From positions 5,770 through 69,769 of the forward strand of contig JAENRP010000220.1 of assembly GCA_024741835.1 (NCBI GenBank): a DNA stretch of 64,000 bases, written 5' to 3'. How positions within the stretch are numbered: position 1 is the first letter of the stretch; every line of letters begins with the position of its first letter. This DNA is from Diplocarpon mali. Taxonomy: Eukaryota > Ascomycota > Leotiomycetes > Helotiales > Drepanopezizaceae. This document shows positions 23,038-35,423 of the stretch, piece by piece. Both the position numbers and the translations under genes were made by a program. The notes beneath the pieces are model-generated. The model was not told the DNA's origin, searched no databases, and saw only the letters and a program-made list of their open reading frames with translations.

Positions 23038-25809
23038 ATGATGCGAAACAAGACTTCGTCGTCGCTGCAGAAGACGTACGATGAGTGCTATTTAATCTGC
23101 TCCACGGCCGTGTACTTCGAGGGACTGGTAACGAACCCCTTCTCGTGTACCAATTGGCAGAAATATGAAGCGCGTGTGTCGTATCGTGCGTTCGGAAGGC
23201 TGACTGGGGTACTGTAGGGAAACGAAGCAGAAGCATTACGGTCCTGGCGATCGGCGCTGGACCAAATATACTACCACAATGCCTACCGGGTTCCAGCTGG
23301 CTATATCCCGCGATCGGAGACGGAGAAGGCTTTGAAGGACAGCTTGCGGGATATGGAGATGCAGTGCAAGGAACGGGTGGACTTGCTGGAAGCTCTGAAG
23401 CAGTCACGACAAGAAAAAGCTAGCAGTGAGGTAGAGGCTGAGGAGCTGACGGGGAAAGCTTACAAGACTCTATCCAAATCCCCGAGACCTAGCTCCGAAG
23501 CAGAGCATAGCGAGAAGGGATTCATTGGAAATGGCACCATTCCAGCTGTGAGCTATCCTGATCTGTCGCGACCGGGATCTGCTCTACCGCAACGACCTGC
23601 CACGATAACGAAGAACAACTCGGAGCGAGCTGTGTCGGGAAGCAGGCCTTCATACGGGCGCTCACCGTCTTCCAATCTTGCATCGTCCTCGTCATCAAGA
23701 ACCATTACACCATCGATTTCGTCTACACTGGCACTGCCAGCGAAGAAGTCATCCAGAAGTCCAAGTCCTGACAAAGGAAGGACCATGCTTCAAACCCTAC
23801 GATCGGGGGACAGATCTGGCCGTAAGCCAAGCCCTAGATCTAGGGTATCAGCCTCTAGGAAAGACAACGTTGTTACAAACCAAGCGGCTTCTTTGGCATG
23901 GCAATCACTTGGAAAGGCAGGCAAGGAGAGACATGGACGCAGTTTAGATGACGATGCCGATAAGAGCTCGACGGTATTCCCAGAAGCTGGTCGTAATAAA
24001 AGCACCAGTGATCCCATACCAGGGAGAGCAAATTCGTCGCAGAACGTTCGTTACGACAGCACGACCCGGACTCTCATCCCAGATACGCATTCCCATCCGC
24101 ACGGCACAAGCCCGCCGGATGTTTTGCCCGGGAAGGGGGAGTTCTTTGGTGCGTCCGGCCGATCGAATACATATCCCTTCCCGCCCACGGATCCTGGCCA
24201 GCCAGGTGCTGTTGCGGGCAGAATGCTTACTGCCTCAGCCCTACAAGAATTGATAGATACTGATCCGCCATCCCCGCCTCTTACCGAATCGGGTTCCCCG
24301 AGGACGAAGAAGAATCCGCCTCCACCACCTCATGCTAGAAATTCCACGAAACTTGAACCGTTGTCATATCCTACCTATCTCAAAGAGTACCCAGAAACAA
24401 GTGCCAGAAAGAGTAGAGCCGAAACAGAGCTACCGATGAGACGGAAGCCAGCTGTCAGGGATTGTAAAGAGACCGAAGGATCGAGCCGAATGTCGAGAAA
24501 GCCAGTCCCAGCAAATACTTCGTCGCCAAGACATCGTGACCGCTTCCAGGAGAAAGACGCAGCGAGAATGTTTCAGAGAAGTGAAGCTAATAAAGTCAAA
24601 GAGGATGATAATTCATCACAGAGCATCGATGAGGATACGGGTAGCAGCGGTGGCCCAGCACCGAAATCAAAGAAAAGGATAAAGCAGAAGAAAAAAGAGA
24701 GCGGAATACTTGCAGATCCTACAACTTCAACATCTGATGATTCTGAAACGCAAATCGACTCGGTGATGAGTGCATGGGAGGTGAAAGTACAGCATCTTAT
24801 GAAAAACCTCCCAAAAGGGGTGGACGAAGGAGCCGCCAAACAAATTTTCAACGAAATCGTCGTACAAGGCGACGAAGTGCACTGGGATGATGTTGCGGGC
24901 TTAGACATCGCCAAAAAGGCCCTGAAAGAGGCAGTCGTGTACCCTTTCCTTCGACCAGATCTATTCATGGGTCTCCGCGAGCCGGCTCGAGGCATGCTCC
25001 TTTTCGGCCCGCCTGGAACAGGAAAGACTATGCTAGCAAGGGCAGTCGCAACAGAGTCGAGATCAACATTTTTCTCGATATCCGCGAGCAGTTTGACCAG
25101 TAAGTATCTGGGCGAATCAGAAAAGCTTGTCCGGGCGCTGTTCTCTCTGGCAAAGGCCTTGGCACCAAGCATCATCTTCGTGGACGAGATCGATTCTTTA
25201 CTCTCTGCACGGTCAGGGTCGGGCGAGCACGAAGCCACTAGGCGGATCAAGACGGAGTTCTTGATTCAATGGAGCGATCTCCAGAGAGCAGCTGCGGGCC
25301 GAGAGCAGAGCGAGCGGGAAAAGGACCGAGGCGATGCAAGCCGTGTTCTTGTACTTGCTGCTACCAATCTTCCGTGGGCCATCGATGAAGCAGCTCGACG
25401 AAGATTTGTCAGAAGACAGTATATTCCACTACCGGAGGATGAAACGCGGGCGACCCAGTTGAGAACATTACTAGGGCATCAGAAACATAGCTTGAATGAG
25501 GATGATATCCAAAGATTGGTTCAGCTGACCGATGGTACGTCGGACCTCATGTCTATATTGAATTTCGTGTATTCTAATTGCTCTTCAGGCTTCTCAGGTT
25601 CCGATATCACAGCGTTGGCTAAGGATGCTGCCATGGGACCACTGCGTTCACTGGGCGAGGCCTTGCTTCACATGTCTATGGATCAGATCAGACCAATTCA
25701 GTTTGTTGACTTTGAAGCCAGTCTCGTCAACATCCGACCTAGCGTCAGTAAGCAGGGACTCAAAGAATTTGAGGATTGGGCCAAGGAGTTTGGAGAGCGA
25801 GGTGGTTAG
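23038..25809 (+). CDS. sap1: AAA ATPase of the meiotic clade, SAP1/Vps4/fidgetin-like, MIT-like N-terminus
   Basis: Three exons: 23038-23127, 23218-25534 and 25589-25809, giving 875 aa. Residues 1-85 form an alpha-helical MIT-like region ([16 protein letters not shown]). About residues 110-570 are Ser/Pro/Lys-rich and probably disordered. The AAA module covers about 580-800 with Walker [10 protein letters not shown] (near 625), Walker B IIFVDEID (near 683) and an arginine-finger segment RRRFVRR (near 756), followed by a Vps4-type C-terminus. Relatives include yeast Sap1 and Yta6 and animal fidgetin and spastin, which remodel protein assemblies or sever microtubules; the substrate here is unknown. 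The 54-bp intron at 25535-25588 is a multiple of three with no stop, so the frame reads through it, but splicing restores DGFSGSD, which is the family form. Confidence 0.88.
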
Positions 25810-26224
25810 ATAGAGATCAGTTACCCAGGTTATCCTTGTTATCTCTGGACTGGGCTTTACTCTCGGGGATGGCTCAGGTGAACGATGGACCGTGGTGAAG
25901 TGATGCCTGGCAAGGGACTCGAATACGGACGGCTGCGTGGTTGGCTCGGTGTGCGGTTTCAGCAGCGATACTGTCCATTATTGAGACCAGCAGTACCTAT
26001 AGAAATATACATTCTCCCATGTTCCTTGCTACATTACGCCGTGCAATGCAGTAAATACATCAAACCTTTCGTAAAGATTACAACAATCTACAACCCGCAG
26101 ATCGGGCCCTGAACGCCTCGCCATGTCGATTGTTTCGACCAGCTCGCCCATCGTCTCGTTTGTATCTCTGGCGGGCATCGAAGTTAGCCGTTGCATAACA
26201 ATGCCAGTATTTCCTTATGGCTCC
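25810..26224. other. Convergent 3' spacer between SAP1-like and uS17m genes
   Basis: 415 bp between two converging stop codons. Only 3' UTR sequence is expected and nothing else is seen. Confidence 0.5.
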
Positions 26225-26808
26225 TCATTCCTGTTCCCCTCTCACGCCATGATCTTCTTCCCTTCTTCCTGTGCGGCCACTTCCTTTTCCAACCTTCACT
26301 TCCTTTGGCTTTCCGCCCCTAGCAATCCTTTTCCTCTCCTCCTTTGCTCTCCTCTTCCTCTCCCTCTCCTCCAACCTCTCCTCTAGCGTCGGCACGCTCG
26401 GCCTCTCTTCAACCCGCGCCCCAAACGGCGCCACGATACTGTTCACCACATGGTGCACGCGCTTGCTGTAGCGCCAGCCGGGGGAGATGGATATTATATC
26501 CCCGATGCGCAGCGAGGAGTTCGGGTCACGGACTAGCACGTTGGACATCAGGTTGAATTTCTGGGTCGGGGCGTCAGCACTCCGTCACCTCAGTTGCCGG
26601 GTTCCCAGGCCCTTGGGGTCTTTGGGTCTTAAAGGAGGACGGAGGGTGAAGCAATGCGGAATACGAGGGAGGAAAATACCTTTTTGATATGATTATTCCA
26701 CTTCTGAACCCCGATTCTCGCCTTCACCGTTTTCTGCATGAGGCCCGCCGACACGACGACGGCGTTTATCTGGCGAGTCGCAGAGGCGAGGACTTTGGGT
26801 TGCGACAT
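26225..26808 (-). CDS. mrps17: Mitochondrial small-subunit ribosomal protein uS17m
   Basis: Two exons, 26808-26680 and 26560-26225, give 154 aa. The N-terminal half is the S17 OB-fold: VVVSAGLMQKTVKARI, then KWNNHIKKKFNLM, DPNSSLRIGDIISI and SKRVHHVV. A basic, Arg/Lys/Glu-rich extension of about 70 residues follows and is probably a fungal mitoribosome-specific tail. The family binds the 5' domain of small-subunit rRNA. The start MSQPKVLASA was chosen over an upstream ATG at 26850 because the OB-fold begins directly after it. The splice (GTATTT...CCCAG) is in phase 0. Confidence 0.85.
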
Positions 26809-28026
26809 CTTACCAGGTCCCAATGATCGGTGTGGAAGTATTGGGCACAATTCGCGGTAGAGGTGTTCAACCTCAGTGAGGATGAAGCTCGAGCGGTCGT
26901 TTTTTGAGCCGAGTGTTTTTCCGCGCCGAAGATCATGTGACGCCTGCTCTCTCCAAGTGCTCCTTCATCGCGGCTGATGATAATATACCCTCTAGAGAAG
27001 AACTTGCACTTTCTTGAGTTTCGAGATCTTGGGCGTGAGGGAGACAACGACTCAACACCTGTACGCGACAACTCCTATGAACTTGCAGATTCTCTTAAAG
27101 ATTCTGCAAAGCCAAGATTAAGTCCTCTTGACTACGGAATATTAAACCCTAAGACAAATAAAGCTAGAACATTTTAGAAGCTTCGGAACGAATTTTCTTT
27201 TATTACCTTTTTTAAAAATACCCGCTTTCGACCTCCACCTATGTATACTAGGAATGTTCAAATATGGACCTACGGCTAGAGGATGGGCTTAATAGTAAGT
27301 GTGAGGAATGAGACAAGTTATAATATATGATGAAAGAGAAGAGAGGAAAGGATACGTTTCGAAGCCTTACAGCTTTAAAGATTTTCTTCGAAAGCTAAGT
27401 CATTATAAAGAGTTACGATCAATAGCCGCTACTAGTGAGGAGGGCTTTTCTCAAAATTTGGAACTTGAGGCGACTCTCTTAATCCAGGCGCCCTCTCGAG
27501 AACGTAATCGCAACAGACCTTGAGGGAATAAGTATCGATCAAGGTGACTCTTGCCTGAGCAATCGAGGTCCCCTTGGATAAACTAGGCTGAATAATTAAT
27601 CTATGGAGTTTTTATACCAGCTCTTGTACCTAATCCAACTACAGCGTTTTCCGCTCGGACTATGTGATGTAGAGTCAATATAGCACGTTAAAAGGGAAAA
27701 CAAAAGAAGGCACCAAGTTTTAAGATGTCTGAGTGCGGGCTCTTAACTTAAATACCAGATTTGGCACTGATTTGACACATGAACAATCCTTGCTGATTGA
27801 ACCTAGAGCTCGAACATCACAACAAAGCGAATTTTCAGAACACAGCGCAACCTGCGTCTGATGAGATTTCACTGAGAGGATATCTGTACCACATCAATCT
27901 ACGATGATGACGCGCAGGGATCCTGCAAAGACTCTTAAGCATCCTGATATTGTATGCATACGCCTGCTCCGAATGCTCCTAGTATCCGAACTCCAAAAGA
28001 CGCCATGATCCAGTGGCGGAAAAATA
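26809..28026. other. 1.2-kb AT-rich spacer, possibly a decayed element
   Basis: From about 27080 to 27800 the sequence is rich in TA and TTAA runs and stop codons, in contrast to the flanking genes. This is the look of an old, point-mutated repeat, but no terminal repeats or transposase motifs could be identified. The short frame at 27308-27523 is not supported. Confidence 0.4.
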
Positions 28027-30888
28027 TCATATAGTAACGCCAGGCCTGCCGTCCGTTTGCGCCTTCTGAAATTGGTATAATAGACCTAAAACCCCCCCTC
28101 CTCCCGGCGGCTCAGCTTCCTCATCAGCTTCTTCGTTAGCGGGTGTTCGTGTAGGCGACGTCTCCCATCTCGATTCACCTAGCCCTGCTACGCTCTCGTA
28201 AGCTTTGCCGAAGCTACGTTTTTCCCTAGAAATCGTAGCCTCGTCCTCATCGTCCTCAGCGGGCTCTTCAATGATGTTCTGTCGCGCTTGGTAACGAGAC
28301 TTGGAGTTCCCGCGTCTAACACTTCGACCACCAAAGCCTGAACTGGCCGGATGGTGATGTGGATCAAGTAGAATAGACTGCATGGGAGAGCCATGGGCTG
28401 CCGCAGGTGCAAATCTTGGAGTGCGAGCAGATTGTGGCAGTCCACCTGGAGCGCGATTACTTGGCCGTCTCTCACTGCGTCCCATTCGAGAATTCTGCAT
28501 ATCGGCTCCTAAAGTTGGGGACATAAGACTAGGGAAAGACGGCGGAGGGTTATGGGGACGCATTCCAGGAGGAACATGCCCTTGAACCGCAGTCTTTGGG
28601 TTCAGGAGATAATTGTCCAAAAATCCGAAGTACGATGCAGCCATCTTGCCATGTTTGGTTGAATAGTACTCGTCCCGAATATCGGGGTTTCCGCCTCCAT
28701 GCAAGGGTTTCCTACTATCGCCCTTCTTGAAGTCGAAGACGGCGAACGAGCAAACGTATCCGACGCCATCGACATGGACTGTGAATTCGCGAAAAAAATC
28801 AATGATCTGATCGCTGCATTTTGGCAAGCTAAACCAGAGAATGAAAGGTGTGACGATGATGCTCAGAACCTCTTCCAGGAAGATCATAATCTTCAGCTGG
28901 TAGAGCGTCGCAAATTCCCTCTTAACTTCATCGCTATGAAGTCGATGTTGCCACTGGTTTGGCATGTAGTGAGTGTATTCGATTACTTGCCTTAGTGCGT
29001 ACTCCGGCTCAAACACAAGGTTCTCCTCTGGGATCATGCCGTTCATGGCAGCCCAGATACCACCGAATACTGTAAGGTAGAAAAGCACGGTTCTGTCAGC
29101 TGTGAGATCAAAGCTGAGAAATGATTCTGGATCCCACAGGGTGGCCACGGCAAGCACAGACACTATTGCTCCGGCAACAAAGGACATGAACTTGGCAAAC
29201 TGGACCGTTTTGACCTTCGGGAACTGGTCGAGATACCGGGACGCAAATGGATATGACATGTTGATCCGTTTGTGGAAGAGATGATGAAGTTCGTTGAACT
29301 CGCGGAATTTCCATTCCGCCAAAGGAGTATACTGACGAGACCCAATTGCTGATGGGTCTTTTTTGTATTCCTAGAACTCGTCAGTGTCGCAAACTGATCG
29401 CAGGCAGTAATTCTTACGTTGAAATATCTCAAGAAATATACGATCATGAGATATATCACAATGACGGGCGCAAATATGACGTTCATGAAACCAGCGAAAA
29501 GAAACCGGCTCCGAAGGGCGTCACTCAATTCTCTTCGGTGGGAGTCTTTCAGCGTCAACTGTCGCACCTGACCAGAATCGTTGAAGATAAGGCCCATGAT
29601 GCACCAGTCCAAGTTCCATAATAACGCCCTCGAGAATAGCTGACGTCCATGTAGGAACGGGAATGGTAAGGTCAGGTCTAGTATGTCCTTATTGAACATA
29701 GCGATGAGATAGTTCTCCTTTCTCATCAGGCGGTTTGCAATATCATGAGCGTCAAGTCTTTGCTTAGATTGACTCCCCAGGTACCTTCGGGCTTGTGGAG
29801 ATATCCTTTCGGTTGTAACAGGGTTAGCATCTCTTAGAGCCATGATCCGTGCCACAATATCCTGCCATGAAATGGTTTGCATATCGCCGTCTGGAACCTC
29901 CAAGAGATGTACGAAGAAATCTCGCACACGCATCAGTCGAGGAATATCGGCCAAAAGTAGATAAATGCGCCAGAGTATATGCAACGTGAATAACCAAATC
30001 GCTACATTTGGCATACCCGATATCTTCTTCGTGCACTGCGGTACCAAGACTTGTGACATTTTCTTGCTATGAGGTACTGCTGAATAATCGACACATTGTG
30101 TAAGGAAGGTTGTAAATACTGCAACAAATGTGATTTGCCTATTTCTGCTTTAGTAATTCCCCAAGGCATCATGGACGGACTTACGCCAAGTTCAAGGCCT
30201 TTTCAAGAATTATGCACCACATCCCAGATCCATTATAGTATTCATAGATCTCTTCAACGAATCCATCGAGGTTAACAACATTAATCCATCTCCACATCGC
30301 CTTCTCTCTTGCACTCCCGGAGAGTGGTCCGAATGTATGCCGGGCGGCCTGTGGTATGCCAGGTAAGTTATCTTCCTCTCGATGTAATCGCTGTTGTGCC
30401 TGTGCCGCCTCCCAGCGCGCTCTTGTTTCTCTATTCGACGGCCCAGGTATTGCGGTATTCCACTTTGGCGCTTTTCCTTGCCTTGCCTTCGGCTTCGTGG
30501 GAGTACTTAGTCCGTGAAGGTCATTATTACCTTCGATTAACAGCGAAGCCGGAACGTCATCATCTACGTCATCCTCTAACAGTCTGGGAGACTGTGCTAT
30601 CCATCTGCTTCGTGACTTGTCCCTCTGAGCGTTACCAGCCCCATGCTGTCTATTGTGCTGTTGTCCAGTGAGGAATGCAGTCGATTCGGTTGTGATACGA
30701 GACTCTTCTCCAAAGGCGTCTGCGTTCCCCAACTCCTCGTCTCGAAACCCCAAGTTTTCCTCGTCGAGGGCTAGCCCAGCCTGTTCTTCCAAGTCGGACT
30801 CCTCGTCATGGGCCCGCAGATCGTCGTAAATCGACCGTCCTGTAGGATTCGTGGGCAATAATCTTGAGAAAAGGTTCGAGGTCATCAT
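28027..30888 (-). CDS. atg9: Autophagy-related membrane protein ATG9 (lipid scramblase)
   Basis: Three exons, 30888-30185, 30138-29418 and 29370-28027, give 922 aa. The N-terminus starts MMTSNLFSRLLP and is acidic and cytosolic. The conserved core includes YYNGSGMWCIILEKALNLA, TTFLTQCVDY, FHELHHLFHKR-like NELHHLFHKRIN, FPKVKTVQFAKFMSF, LTVFGGIWAAMNGMIPEENLV and LSIIVTPFILWFSLPKC, with several membrane segments. The C-terminal 200 residues are low complexity. ATG9 vesicles seed the phagophore, where the trimeric protein redistributes lipids supplied by ATG2. The gene is head to head with COG6 (436 bp between starts), whose complex is known to support ATG9 traffic in yeast. Confidence 0.95.
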
Positions 30889-31324
30889 CGCTGTGGCAGA
30901 GAGCTGCAGAGACTCGACAGCTCGAGATTTGATCTAGTTCAAAGAAGCTGGATGAGAGAGTTAAGAACTGGCGGGCCTTGACCAGTGATAGATAGCAACG
31001 AATCGTGGGTAACCACGAGCTTTGAAAGTAATGGACCGAGCATTTGAAGACTGGTGATATTAGCGGTCTTGTCTTTGTGTCATATGGTTGTATAGAGAGG
31101 CGGCTTTGCCCCACGTTGTTGTGAGCTCGCGAGTCACCTGGATGCTTCTCTGAGGGGATTATGAGCACGAGCGATAAGAGGAGGGTGATGACTGCTTGCC
31201 GCGTTAATCGGCCGCATCTCTCAGCCTTGCCGTAAGACGCTTCGGGACTAGACATATAACTGAAGGGAGGTTTGGCGAGTCCATGCGATGGGCGATTTGA
31301 GGACAATAAATCCCGACTTATATT
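30889..31324. promoter_or_regulatory. Divergent promoter region between ATG9 and COG6
   Basis: The 436-bp interval between two opposed start codons contains both promoters. I see no specific element with confidence. Confidence 0.5.
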
Positions 31325-33460
31325 ATGGCGACTGATTATTCTCTGACTCGCAAGTCTTCGGTCGTGAGAGATGGGGCCGACTTGCCAGCCTCGGCCTTGA
31401 GCATCCAACCACGAAGCAATCCGTTGGCATCGAAAGTCACTTCTGTCCTCTCGGCATCTTACGCAGACTCGGATATCAGAGATGCCCTGGTACTACTGGA
31501 CAAACGAGGCACTGAGAACAACGCAGAAACTCGTCGCCAGCTGAGACTTGATGTGCAAAAAGAAGTTATTGAGAGCAATGGCGATATTATCAAACAATTT
31601 GGTCACGTGGCAGAGGTATGTCTATGGAAGTCGGTCGAGTTGCGATGGCTTTACTGAGGTCTGTCCTAGCAACTTAAGCGCATCGGTCTTACCATAGCGA
31701 GTCTCAATCAAGGATGCGAGGAAATGAAACGCCATATATCAGTAGCTCATCAAGAGACTGCCCCTGTCCTCGAAGAGGCCTCAGAGCTCATGAAGCACAA
31801 GGAGCAAGTCGAAGTAAAGCAACAGCTTTTGAAAGCCTTCAACACACATTTCATCATGTCAGATGATGATATTGCAACCCTCACATCTACTGCTGAACCT
31901 GTCAATGACAAGTTCTTTTCACTCTTAGCCAGAGCAAAGAAGATCCAAACCGATTGTGAGGTTTTGCTTGGCACTGAGAATCAGCGTCTTGGCCTCGAAA
32001 TCATGGAGCAGGTCTCCAAAAATCTCAATGGCGCTTTTCAAAAGTTGTACAGATGGATCCTGCGAGAGTTCAAGACTCTTAATCTGGAGAATCCCCAGAT
32101 CAGCTCTTCGATACGGAGAGCTCTGAGAGTGCTAGCCGAGCGCCCATCTTTGTTCCAGAACTGCCTCGAATTTTTCGCTGAGGCACGGGAGCACATACTG
32201 TCAGATTCTTTCTACACCGCGTTGACAGGTACATCCGTCAAAGGGGACCCAGACACGTCCGTAAAGCCTATCGAGCTTGCTGCCCACGACCCTCTACGTT
32301 ACGTAGGAGATATGTTGGCATGGACTCACTCAGCCACTGTTAGTGAGCGGGAGGCTTTGGAAATTCTATTCATATCAGATGGCGATGAAATTGCCAAAGG
32401 CATCCAAGCAGGCCGGGACAGCGAGCCCTGGAACCGGTATATAGAGGAAGATGGCTCAAGCTCTTTCGACGGCCCCAAGGCGTTGAACGAGCTTGTCGAT
32501 CGGGATGTCACAGGCGTAGCACGAGTGCTGCGCCAAAGAATTGGCCAAGTCATCCAAAGCCACGAGGAAACCATCGCGGCCTACAAGATCGCTAATTTGC
32601 TGAATTTCTACCGGGTCACGTTCTCAAAACTGCTGGGCGACGATTCCACTCTCCTTGACTCACTCGCTACACTCGAAGAATCCGCTCTGAAGCAGTTCCG
32701 CATATTAATGCGCGACCACGTCGCCAGTCTCCAGAGCGACACCCAAACTGCGCCATCGAACCTTCACCCTCCTGACTTCCTACACGAAGGCTTCAAACAA
32801 CTGACTGCCATAATGAAAACCTATGAGACATCGTTCACCTCGCCAGATAGCCGAGAAGCCGATTTCAGGCCTATTCTCGCAGAAGCCTTTGCCCCATTCA
32901 TGAGCGCCGCCCAAAAGATATCTGCGACTCTACCAGCGCCGTCCAATACCATATTCTCCATCAACTGCCTCCTCTCGGCACGCGCAATCCTCGCACCTTT
33001 CGACTTTACAACCTCCCAAATCACTGAAATAGAATCCGCGATCAAAGATCACAGCACCACGCTCACCGACTCCCAATACACATTCCTCCTCACCTCATCC
33101 GCCCTCCAACCCCTCCTAGAAGCCCTTGCTCCACTCTCCGCTTCCGAATCCGACCTACGCTCCATCCGGACACTCGAACCCTTCAAACCGGACGCCCTGA
33201 TACAGGCGAGTCAGACCTTGGATGACTTCCTACCCTCGGCGCTCATGGACACGATGGAGAATCTGAAGCTGGTGCAGAGCTCGGCGCTGGTGACGGATGT
33301 AACGGAGAGAGCGGCGGAACGGTTCTGTGACGATTTTGAGAAGGTGGAGGAGATGCTTATCAAGGCGGATGAGATTTGGCACGAGGATGAGGGGGAGGGG
33401 GAGCCGCTAAGAGTGTTCTACCCGAGGACGAGTGGGGAGATTAGAGTGCTGCTTTCTTAG
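31325..33460 (+). CDS. cog6: Conserved oligomeric Golgi complex subunit 6 (COG6)
   Basis: Two exons, 31325-31615 and 31670-33460, with a 54-bp intron, give 693 aa. The N-terminal part shows [19 protein letters not shown] and a helical coiled-coil region ([19 protein letters not shown], then [19 protein letters not shown]), as in COG6. The middle carries [20 protein letters not shown] and [16 protein letters not shown], typical of the family. COG is an eight-subunit tether for retrograde vesicles within the Golgi, and lobe B contains COG6. The length is usual for fungal COG6. The start is the first ATG and lies just before the conserved N-terminus. Confidence 0.93.
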
Positions 33461-34092
33461 GTTGTTTTGCGCACTAGGTCGTCGTTTCGGGCGTTTGGCG
33501 TTTCGCCGAGGCCCGCGCTGTTCACTGGGGATATCCGTATTGTGACGTGTATGCTCGACAAATACCTGCCAGAGACCCGTCAAGCCAGAGCCAAGCAACG
33601 GGCTTTTGTTGAGTGAAAACGGGCAGAGCCGTCCAACTTGAACCACACAGCCAACAAAGCACAGCTTCCTCCTCGAAGTACATCTGTGGGGAACACCTAC
33701 ACGTGAAGGCCACCACGCGAGACCGAACTCCAAGGAGCATGAACCGAGCAACCAGTCCCTATCTGTGACCCAGCATCTCTTACGTCTCTGTATGGCCGTA
33801 CTGTTATGATTATCTTGTGGAGATCATGGTCTTGAGCTGAGGGTATGATCTTAGAGGGAGCAGATGTAGGGATATCGCACGAATAAATGAAGTCTGGATT
33901 CGATCTCCGATTTATGCTTCATTGGCTAACGCGGATATGGAACGGCCCCTTTGCGCCGGCCTTGCTCGACGAATGACCTATGCCATGCTAAACGCTTGAC
34001 GAGAAGCCTCCTCTGTGGCATCCTACGCCCCCTATCTGTGCAGCCAAGCCGCATCCGTATTGGTCAACGGAAGCAAAGCCATCGTATTCTAC
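33461..34092. other. Convergent 3' spacer between COG6 and the PAP2 phosphatase
   Basis: About 630 bp between converging stops. No ORF with support and no repeat seen. Confidence 0.5.
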
Positions 34093-35423
34093 CTAGACGA
34101 TGTTATCCGACCCAGATCGATGGTGGCCTGTGGCAGCAACCGGCTTTCTCCCAAAGCTATGGACATTACCAGCCGCTCCAGGAGCAGCCACACCACCACC
34201 ATTGCCATGTCCAATGATAGGCCCAGCGTTCATGCCGCCACCATATCCATATCCCCAACCAACTTTGCGCGTGAAGACCGCATGCTCCAGCTCAGCACCG
34301 GCACTGGCGCCAGGGAACGGCACAGCGCGGTTGAGTGGGATGTGGTTGGTGCGCCAGTCCCAGATAGAGGCATACACCATTCTGTACGCGCTGAAGGCCA
34401 TGATGGTCCCAATGATAGCGCCAGCCAGACAGTCGTACCAGTTGTGGTACTCGTCGATTGTGAGCGCGCCGGCTATGAGCGTAGCGCCGAGGATTGGGGC
34501 GTAGATGGCGATGAGCTTCCACATGGCGGGATGGTAGTTGGACCAGACCTTGAGCTTGGCGTTCAGGTAGAGGTAGAGGAACACGAAGCCGGCGAAAGCG
34601 GCGGTAGAGTGGCCGGAGGGGAAGGACTCGAGGGAATCGTCGATCTCGCTTTCGTCGCCGGTGCAGATTGTGCGGTCATACATGATCTGCCGGAGGCCGT
34701 TGCCTGTTGCCTCACCCGTGATCGGGACGTTGGGTTTGCAGACTGTAAGGAAGTGAGGTCGGAGACCGCCGATGAGCCTTGGGGTGCAGTCAGCAGCTTT
34801 CCTACAAGACAAGGGGGCCGGTGCATGATTGGATATTCGACAGACTTCGGAGACATCTCATGAGATCAGAACAAGGCATTGGGTATACTAGTTTACGTAC
34901 CATTTAAGGAAGACCTGGAAGACGGCAGCCGTGATGAGCGAGTAGAGAAGACCGATAGTAGCATTGTTGACATCCCAGAACGAGCGTATACGGATCTGCA
35001 TGACCAGGAAGATGAAGATCGGAACCAGCGAGGCCAGAAGAGCCGCCGCCCAGATGGGGACGATCTCATTTCTCAACGGGTAGGCAAACTGGGGGTAGAC
35101 GATCTCTCCGTCCTGGAAGTACACAGGGAACGAGCGAGACGGGGCGGGATGAGCGGTATAGACCTAGATCACCATCTAGTCAACACCTCCATCTTCTCGG
35201 AATCTGGAACGAGGAGACATACCCCGAGCCCAACCATGCCCATCGCAGCCATCGTAAGAATATCCAGCCAGGTGACCTTGAGCCACTGACCAAACGTAGG
35301 CCGCGAGTTCATATTCATGACCGTGGGCCCTCGAGCTCTCTTCTCATCTTGAGGGGCAGCAGTGGTAACAGCTGCTGGTTCTGCACTAGCAGGGTCGAGT
35401 GGGCGGCGCTTGAAGATATTCAT
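34093..35423 (-). CDS. PAP2-family lipid phosphate phosphatase (LPP/DPP1-like) with atypical third motif
   Basis: Three exons, 35423-35223, 35163-34901 and 34777-34093, give 382 aa with about six membrane segments. Motif C1 (Lys-x6-Arg-Pro) is KWLIGGLRP at 154-162, and it confirms the last splice: an alternative acceptor at 34801 would separate Lys from Arg-Pro. Motif C2 is PSGH at 208-211. Motif C3 normally reads Ser-Arg-x5-His-x3-Asp; here His266 and Asp270 are kept but the Ser-Arg pair is Ala259-Leu260. The family dephosphorylates phosphatidate, diacylglycerol pyrophosphate and related lipids at ER, Golgi or vacuole membranes. The C-terminal tail is Gly-rich. The start at 35423 gives the sensible N-terminus MNIFKRRPLDP; a longer frame to 35573 looks like 5' UTR. 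Confidence 0.87.

Noticed and set aside
24573..25250. 225-codon open frame antisense to the SAP1-like AAA domain
   Set aside because: It mirrors a strongly conserved coding region on the other strand and has no domain of its own.
34778..34801. Alternative acceptor adding eight residues to the PAP2 phosphatase
   Set aside because: It would separate Lys154 from the Arg-Pro of motif C1 (Lys-x6-Arg-Pro), so the downstream acceptor was chosen.
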